Assembly: GCA_036265325.1 (NCBI GenBank) | Contig: DATAPH010000024.1 | Coordinates: 1-8,923 of the forward strand | DNA from: AC-51 sp036265325 | Lineage (GTDB): Bacteria; Actinomycetota; UBA4738; HRBIN12 | DNA length: 8,923 bases | Reading direction: 5' to 3' | Position numbers and translations under genes: made by a program | Notes under the pieces: model-generated | The model's database searches: none | What the model saw: the letters and a program-made list of their open reading frames with translations, nothing else | What the model was told of the DNA's origin: nothing | Shown: positions 5,918 to 8,923 of the stretch, in pieces | How positions within the stretch are numbered: the first letter of the stretch is position 1 | Layout: every line of letters begins with the position of its first letter

Positions 5918-6390
5918 TGGAGGCCTCGCAGGCCGGCGCCGACGGGGTAACGCGCATCGTCGAGGTCGGCGCGAAGCCCGAGACCGCACGCGAGGCGACC
6001 GCCGAAGGGTGGCTGCGAACGACGCAGGATGCGGTGGCCGAGCTCGTCGCCGGGACGAAGAAGGGCTCGCCGATCGAGACCGCGAAGATCGCGGCGATCG
6101 GCGGGGTGAAGCGCACGCCCGACCTGCTGCCGCACTGTCACCCCATCCGCGTCACGGGCGTCGACGTGATCGTCGATCCGGGCAACGACGGCCGCATCCA
6201 CATCGTCGTCACCGTACGTGCGATCGATCGCACCGGCGTCGAGATGGAGGCCCTCACCGGGGTCGCCGCCGCCGCGCTCTCGCTATACGACACGGCCAAG
6301 GCCTTCGACCGAGGCGCTCGGATCGAAGACATCCGGTTGCTGGCGAAGTCCGGCGGCAAGAGCGGCGATTTCGTCGCCGACGCCCGGTAG
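5917..6390 (+). CDS. moaC: Cyclic pyranopterin monophosphate synthase MoaC
   Basis: Converts the MoaA product 3',8-cyclo-dihydro-GTP to cyclic pyranopterin monophosphate, the first stable molybdopterin precursor; cytosolic, hexameric in studied cases. Product of 157 aa, normal length. Conserved: KRTPDL (65-70), CHP (74-76), DRTGVEMEALT (104-114), YD--KA (124-129) and KSGGKSGDF (144-152). By eye alignment with E. coli MoaC the catalytic K51, H77, D128 and K131 correspond to K49, H75, D125 and K128, all present. Differences: the usual MVDV near the N-terminus is IVEV (14-17), and the usual PLCHP is PHCHP. The GTG start at 5917 shares one base with the moeA stop (TAGTG), and GGAGG at 5908-5912 lies 4 bases upstream, so it is translationally coupled. 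Likely active, slightly divergent. Confidence 0.93.
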   Translation: MEASQAGADGVTRIVEVGAKPETAREATAEGWLRTTQDAVAELVAGTKKGSPIETAKIAAIGGVKRTPDLLPHCHPIRVTGVDVIVDPGNDGRIHIVVTVRAIDRTGVEMEALTGVAAAALSLYDTAKAFDRGARIEDIRLLAKSGGKSGDFVADAR

Positions 6391-6401
6391 CCGGCGACGA
6401 A
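6370..6401 (+). repeat. 10-bp inverted repeat spanning the moaC stop codon
   Basis: TTCGTCGCCG (6370-6379) is the perfect reverse complement of CGGCGACGAA (6392-6401), with a 12-base loop holding the TAG stop at 6388-6390. As RNA it would make a GC-rich hairpin at the 3' end of moaC. There is no U-run directly after it (only CCTTT about 15 bases on), so it is not a standard intrinsic terminator. It could slow polymerase or protect the 3' end. Confidence 0.4.
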
Positions 6402-6449
6402 CCAACGTCGGGCGACCTTTCCACAGGACTTCCACATCGTGGGGAAAAT

Positions 6450-6461
6450 CACATCGATGTG
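6450..6461. promoter_or_regulatory. 12-bp perfect palindrome upstream of sepX/glpR
   Basis: CACATCGATGTG reads the same on both strands. It ends one base before the candidate -35 (6463-6468). It shares the CACAT/ATGTG half with the larger palindrome at 6470-6485, and a further CACATCG occurs at 6433-6439. This suggests binding sites for one dimeric regulator. No regulator gene is adjacent. Confidence 0.4.
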
Positions 6462-6462
6462 C

Positions 6463-6491
6463 TTCTCGGGCACCACATGTGGTGCTACGGT
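6463..6491 (+). promoter_or_regulatory. Candidate sepX/glpR promoter (TTCTCG - 17 - TACGGT)
   Basis: A weak -35, TTCTCG (6463-6468), and a -10, TACGGT (6486-6491), are separated by 17 bases. Transcription would begin near 6498, leaving a leader of about 50 bases before the ATG at 6550. Unlike the leaderless genes, sepX/glpR has a strong Shine-Dalgarno. The spacer is almost entirely the 16-bp palindrome. Confidence 0.35.
6470..6485. promoter_or_regulatory. 16-bp perfect palindrome in the promoter spacer
   Basis: GCACCACATGTGGTGC is a perfect 16-bp palindrome with no loop. It lies precisely between the candidate -35 and -10 of sepX/glpR. A protein bound there would either block polymerase or, like MerR-type activators, distort the spacer. 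Which of these applies, and which regulator binds, cannot be told from the sequence. Confidence 0.5.
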
Positions 6492-6549
6492 CCCGGTCCA
6501 GCCTAGATGTTGTGTCGCATCCGGGGATCGGCGGACAGGAGGCTGGCCC

Positions 6550-7041
6550 ATGCAGTGGTTGCTGCTCGGGGTCTTGGTCATCATATGGGCGTCGTTCCTC
6601 ATACCGATCGGACGCAGGCGGTCCGACAACCGGAGCGTCGAAGACTTCGAACGCAGGATGGAGCTGTTGGCGAACGCAGAGGTGCACGGCACGACCGGGC
6701 GTTGGATCGTCACCCCCCGCAAAGGTGTCCGCTTCCTCGGGCCACGCGAGCGACGACAGGCGCGCGCCCGCGCGCGTCGGCGCCGCATCTTCGTCTTCCT
6801 CCTGGAAGCGATCGGCCTGTCGCTGCTGATCGGCGTGGTGCCGCCGCTTCGCGTGGCGTGGTACGTGTCGGCAGCGCTCGGCGGTCTCCTCCTGTTGTAC
6901 GTGTGGGCGCTGCTGGTGATCAAGGCCCGCGCCGCTGCGGCACCCCCGCGCGTCGTGGCTGCGCCGCAACAGATCGTCGAGCCGCGGCCGACGATCGAAC
7001 CCGACCAGCACGTCGCGGTGTTCGCCGCGGCCGGCTCCTGA
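6550..7041 (+). CDS. sepX: SepX/GlpR-like divisome membrane protein (three TM)
   Basis: Product of 163 aa. Hydrophobic helix at 3-20 followed by a basic GRRRSDN stretch; cytosolic segment 21-79 with a very basic run (RERRQARARARRRR, 66-79); two further helices at about 80-97 and 103-125; then an Ala/Pro-rich tail. This layout, with the opening WASFLIPIGRRRSDNRSVEDF, resembles actinobacterial SepX (Streptomyces) and GlpR (corynebacteria). Those proteins stabilise FtsZ structures, and GlpR is the membrane receptor for the MoeA-like protein Glp. Context agrees: it follows galU, an acetyltransferase, moeA and moaC, and precedes a tRNA. The ATG at 6550 has AGGAGG at 6537-6542 with 7-base spacing, so this start is firm; an in-frame ATG at 6439 lies in the palindromic control region. 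The assignment rests on topology, motifs and synteny rather than a strong signature. SepX and GlpR are names for one family. Confidence 0.68.
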   Translation: MQWLLLGVLVIIWASFLIPIGRRRSDNRSVEDFERRMELLANAEVHGTTGRWIVTPRKGVRFLGPRERRQARARARRRRIFVFLLEAIGLSLLIGVVPPLRVAWYVSAALGGLLLLYVWALLVIKARAAAAPPRVVAAPQQIVEPRPTIEPDQHVAVFAAAGS

Positions 7042-7063
7042 CAGTCGGCCGGAACCCCTCTGC

Positions 7064-7069
7064 TACGCT
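7064..7069 (+). promoter_or_regulatory. Putative -10 box (TACGCT) for tRNA-Ala
   Basis: TACGCT ends 10 bases before the first base of the tRNA. A CTGACA at 7038-7043, overlapping the sepX/glpR stop, matches five of six bases of the TTGACA -35 consensus. The 20-base spacing is longer than usual, so only the -10 is offered with some trust. Confidence 0.4.
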
Positions 7070-7079
7070 GGCCGCTCCC

Positions 7080-7153
7080 GGGGGTGTAGCTCAGTCCGGT
7101 AGAGCACTGCGTTCGCAACGCAGGGGTCAGGGGTTCAAGTCCCCTCACCTCCA
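7080..7153 (+). tRNA. tRNA-Ala (anticodon CGC)
   Basis: A 74-base cloverleaf can be drawn in full. Acceptor GGGGGTG (7080-7086) pairs with CACCTCC (7146-7152), discriminator A7153. D stem GCTC/GAGC. Anticodon stem CTGCG/CGCAG around loop TTCGCAA (7112-7118), anticodon CGC at 7114-7116, reading GCG. T stem AGGGG/CCCCT around TTCAAGT. The acceptor contains G3:U70, the main alanine identity element, which confirms Ala. CCA is not encoded. GCG is a common Ala codon in this GC-rich window. It lies 38 bases after sepX/glpR and 42 bases before the VOC gene, with no obvious terminator after it. Confidence 0.97.
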
Positions 7154-7195
7154 CTGACATCACTGGCGACATCGCATCGCGGCGAGGAGCGTCCC

Positions 7196-7612
7196 GTGGA
7201 TCAACGGGTAAGCGTCATCACCCTCGGCGTCGGCGACCTCGACCGCGCGCGCCGGTTCTACGAGCAGCTCGGGTGGACGAGCCCGTCGGTACCCGAAGAC
7301 GGCGTCGTCTTCTTCCAGTGCGGTGGGATGGTGCTCGCGCTGTGGAGCCGGGTGGCCCTGGCTGAAGACTCGGTCGTCCGGGACGCCGGCGGATGGGGCG
7401 GTGTCACGCTGGCGTACAACGTTGGCTCGCCGCACGACGTAGACGCCGTCCTCGAGGAAGCGCGCGCCGCAGGGGCGACGGTCGGCCGGCCGGGGGCGGC
7501 CACGTTCTGGGGCGGCTACTCAGGGGTGTTCATCGACCCCGACGGCCACCCGTGGGAGGTCGCCCACAACCCCTTCTGGACCATCGGCCGCGATGGGGGC
7601 GTCACGATCTAG
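7196..7612 (+). CDS. VOC-superfamily (glyoxalase/bleomycin-resistance fold) protein
   Basis: Product of 138 aa with two beta-alpha-beta-beta-beta units. The N-terminal unit opens VSVITLGVGDLDRARRFYEQLGW (5-27). The C-terminal unit spans about 67-125 and ends GVFIDPDGHPWEVAHNP (110-126), a typical VOC ending. E121 is the usual C-terminal metal ligand. The position of the first ligand (normally His or Gln in the opening strand) is T9, so a standard metal site may be incomplete; this is common in the uncharacterised group with an FWGGYSG-F-DPDGH motif. Substrate unknown: glyoxalase, dioxygenase and drug-binding members share the fold. The GTG start at 7196 has GAGGAG at 7184-7189, 6 bases upstream. 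The gene sits alone after the tRNA. Fold sure, function unknown. Confidence 0.88.
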   Translation: MDQRVSVITLGVGDLDRARRFYEQLGWTSPSVPEDGVVFFQCGGMVLALWSRVALAEDSVVRDAGGWGGVTLAYNVGSPHDVDAVLEEARAAGATVGRPGAATFWGGYSGVFIDPDGHPWEVAHNPFWTIGRDGGVTI

Positions 7613-7653
7613 CGTGGGCTAGGCCCTGCGGTCGTTGCATCGGCCCTCGCGGC

Positions 7654-7671
7654 AGGCCACCATCGTGGCCT
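7654..7671 (+). repeat. 7-bp inverted repeat between VOC and membrane-protein genes
   Basis: AGGCCAC (7654-7660) pairs perfectly with GTGGCCT (7665-7671) around CATC. No T-run follows, so it is not a canonical intrinsic terminator. It lies in the 85-base gap, 26 bases before the next ATG, and could be a weak terminator or leader hairpin. Chance occurrence in GC-rich DNA is quite possible. Confidence 0.2.
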
Positions 7672-7697
7672 CGTTCGGCAACGGAAGGGGCTCGGTC

Positions 7698-8168
7698 ATG
7701 GGCGACAGCAAGATCAGCTACGCCGGCATCGGCGCGGCGGTCGCGGGGGTCATCGGCATCCTCGGCATCTATTCCCATTGGTGGGAATCGGACTTCTTCA
7801 CCTTCAACGGCACAGCCGACATCTCGGGCCAGCTCGCGCTCGGGATGGCGATCGGGCTGTTCGCGATGGGCGCGGCCTACGTCCTGATCTCGGATCCGCA
7901 GATCCGCCGGGTCACCGGTGCACTCGCGACGCTGTTCGCGGTCCTGCTCACGCTCGCGTGCGTGTGGGGCCTCTTGCGGACCAGCAACGTCGCGCCGACG
8001 GCGAACGCATCGATGGGCCTGTTCGTCTCGGGACTCGGCGGCGTGCTTGGGATCGCAGCCTGCCTGCTCGTGCTGCGCGACAGCGCGCAGACAGAGGCAG
8101 CAGAGGCGATGCCACCGGCGTCGGACGCGGCCATGGCGTCGGACAGCGCGGGGGCGGACACCACCTGA
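7698..8168 (+). CDS. Unrecognised four-TM membrane protein
   Basis: Product of 156 aa; I do not recognise a family. Hydrophobic segments lie at about 8-25, 44-64, 71-92 and 106-126, giving four helices with both ends probably cytosolic. An aromatic, acidic loop, YSHWWESDFFTF (25-36), sits between helices 1 and 2 and would face outside. A short basic loop, DPQIRR (66-71), follows helix 2. The last 30 residues are rich in Ala, Ser, Asp and Glu and look disordered. No Cys pairs or catalytic motif are apparent. The ATG at 7698 is supported by AAGGGG at 7685-7690, 7 bases upstream; an in-frame ATG at 7635 lacks such a site. The stop overlaps the apparent CTG start of the hydrolase, so the two may be coupled. 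Confidence 0.8.
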   Translation: MGDSKISYAGIGAAVAGVIGILGIYSHWWESDFFTFNGTADISGQLALGMAIGLFAMGAAYVLISDPQIRRVTGALATLFAVLLTLACVWGLLRTSNVAPTANASMGLFVSGLGGVLGIAACLLVLRDSAQTEAAEAMPPASDAAMASDSAGADTT

Positions 8169-8923
8169 GCACAGATCTGCCCGTCGGGCACCCCTGGTTC
8201 ACCGCCGAGGATGCCGGCGCGGGCATCACGCGGCTGTGGGAGCCGTACGTCGACGAGATGCTGACGTCGAACGTGTGGCATGTGCCGGGCGCCGACGTCG
8301 ACCTGATCGTCGACACGGCCAACGGCGTCGGTCCGCTGCTTCCGCACGTCCAGCCATTGACTGCCGGCAAGCCGGTGATCGCGTTCGCGACGCACGCGCA
8401 CTTCGATCACGTCGGGGGCCTGCACGAGTTCGATGACCGCCGCGTGCACCGCGCCGATGCCGACGAGACGCGATCGCCGTTCCGCATGCGTCTTCGCCGC
8501 GAGGACTTCCCCGAGGGAACCGAGGAGATGTACGCGTACTACAACGTGCCCATCCCCGAGGTGGCGCTCCGCGCGGTGCCCGCGGCCCGCTTCGACATCG
8601 CCGGCTGGATGACGCCCGGCGCCGAGCCGACGATGCTCCTGGACGAAGGCGACACGATCGATATCGGGACGCGAACGTTCACCGTGCTACACACACCGGG
8701 CCACACGGCAGGATCGGCGTGCCTGTTCGATCAACACGAGGGCACCTTGTTCAGCGGCGATGCCGTCTATGTCGATGCGGCGCTCGATTGGGTCGACGAG
8801 GCGGCGATGGCTGCTTCACTTCGGCGGCTCGGCGACCTCGACGCGCGGACCGTTCATGCGGGGCATGAACGGTCCTTCGATGGCCCGGAGCTCAGGGCGA
8901 CGGTCGACGCATGGGTTGCGCGG
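8165..8923 (+). CDS. Metallo-beta-lactamase-fold hydrolase (glyoxalase II-like), apparent CTG start, C-terminus off the right edge
   Basis: 253 codons are visible with no stop. Numbering from CTG: HAHFDH (77-82) is the HxHxDH motif, H180 in HTPGHTAGS, D199 in FSGDAVY and H234 in HAGH complete the dinuclear metal site, so an active hydrolase is expected; substrate (thioester, lactone, phosphodiester or other) unknown. The chain opens with STDLPVGHPWF and strand LIVDT at 47-51, a normal MBL N-terminus. The nearest in-frame ATG (8258, residue 32) would cut part of it, and no in-frame ATG, GTG or TTG lies just upstream. The CTG at 8165 overlaps the previous stop as CTGA, mirroring the GTGA overlap at mtnP. 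A CTG start, or a misread GTG, is therefore my choice. Fold very sure, start unsure. Confidence 0.88.
   Translation, partial: MSTDLPVGHPWFTAEDAGAGITRLWEPYVDEMLTSNVWHVPGADVDLIVDTANGVGPLLPHVQPLTAGKPVIAFATHAHFDHVGGLHEFDDRRVHRADADETRSPFRMRLRREDFPEGTEEMYAYYNVPIPEVALRAVPAARFDIAGWMTPGAEPTMLLDEGDTIDIGTRTFTVLHTPGHTAGSACLFDQHEGTLFSGDAVYVDAALDWVDEAAMAASLRRLGDLDARTVHAGHERSFDGPELRATVDAWVAR
8847..8875. repeat. Perfect 12-bp inverted repeat inside the hydrolase gene
   Basis: GGACCGTTCATG (8847-8858) and CATGAACGGTCC (8864-8875) are exact reverse complements around a 5-base CGGGG loop. In the hydrolase frame this stretch encodes roughly residues 228-237, including the metal ligand H234. The mRNA would form a stable hairpin. 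No T-run follows and the reading frame continues, so it is not a terminator for this gene. Confidence 0.7.

Noticed and set aside
4316..5989. A 557-codon open frame antisense to the acetyltransferase and moeA
   Set aside because: The composition is Arg/Asp/His-rich shadow sequence with no recognisable domain. The plus-strand genes there have clear families.
6417..6447. DnaA boxes / replication origin suggested by TTTCCACA, TTCCACA and GTGGGGAAAA
   Set aside because: The 9-mers match the TTGTCCACA consensus at only about 7 and 6 positions, there is no AT-rich unwinding region, and dnaA/dnaN/gyrB/recF are absent.
6439..6549. An upstream in-frame ATG (6439) as start of the SepX/GlpR-like protein
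   Set aside because: It would translate the palindromes and candidate promoter, lacks a ribosome site, and gives no plausible N-terminus. The ATG at 6550 has AGGAGG at ideal spacing and begins directly with a TM helix.
7154..7195. Second tRNA or a terminator after tRNA-Ala
   Set aside because: No cloverleaf, stem-loop or T-run can be drawn in these 42 bases; they contain only the VOC ribosome site.
1..8923. CRISPR array, insertion sequence, prophage, toxin-antitoxin or defence system
   Set aside because: There are no regularly spaced repeats, transposase or integrase motifs, terminal inverted repeats or attachment-site duplications beside the tRNA. Composition is uniform and the genes are mostly core.

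Overview
This is a GC-rich chromosomal segment with tightly packed genes, GTG starts, start/stop overlaps and ATG starts that sit a few bases after TANNNT boxes. The gene order points to a member of the Actinomycetota (high-GC Gram-positives), probably an uncultured or little-studied lineage. I cannot place it at class level from sequence alone. No mobile element, CRISPR array, phage gene or pseudogene is visible. No gap between genes exceeds about 160 bases.

Left arm, minus strand (1-2842). Read from 2842 leftward: an FmdB-family zinc-ribbon protein resembling the actinobacterial redox chaperone Ruc, then methylthioadenosine phosphorylase (mtnP), then an unrecognised 59-aa protein. These three overlap end to end and look translationally coupled. 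Next come a one-TM SAF/CpaB-like exported protein and undecaprenyl-diphosphatase (uppP, running off the left edge). The last two each have their own putative leaderless promoter.

Central arm, plus strand (2887-7041). It starts from a 44-base divergent promoter region: galU (UDP-glucose synthesis), a two-domain GNAT acetyltransferase, moeA/glp, moaC, and a small three-TM protein of the SepX/GlpR type. In other Actinobacteria the galU-moeA-(acetyltransferase)-small membrane protein neighbourhood encodes the gephyrin-like protein Glp and its membrane receptor GlpR/SepX, which act with FtsZ in division. The MoeA here may therefore be a division factor as well as, or instead of, a molybdenum-cofactor enzyme. 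A 159-base intergenic region before sepX/glpR carries two perfect palindromes; one fills the spacer of a candidate promoter.

Right arm, plus strand (7080-8923): tRNA-Ala(CGC) with the G3:U70 identity pair, a VOC/glyoxalase-fold protein, an unknown four-TM protein, and a metallo-beta-lactamase-fold hydrolase running off the right edge. The hydrolase appears to start at a CTG codon inside a CTGA overlap.

Main points: (1) five ATG starts preceded 6-9 bases upstream by TANNNT, suggesting widespread leaderless transcription; (2) the Glp-GlpR/SepX division module with moaC inserted and lysine changes in the MoeA active-site loop; (3) the palindromic control region before sepX/glpR; (4) the possible CTG start; (5) a perfect 12-bp inverted repeat inside the hydrolase gene. 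I see no clearly unprecedented system. The window is mostly conserved actinobacterial core with some unusual regulatory detail.
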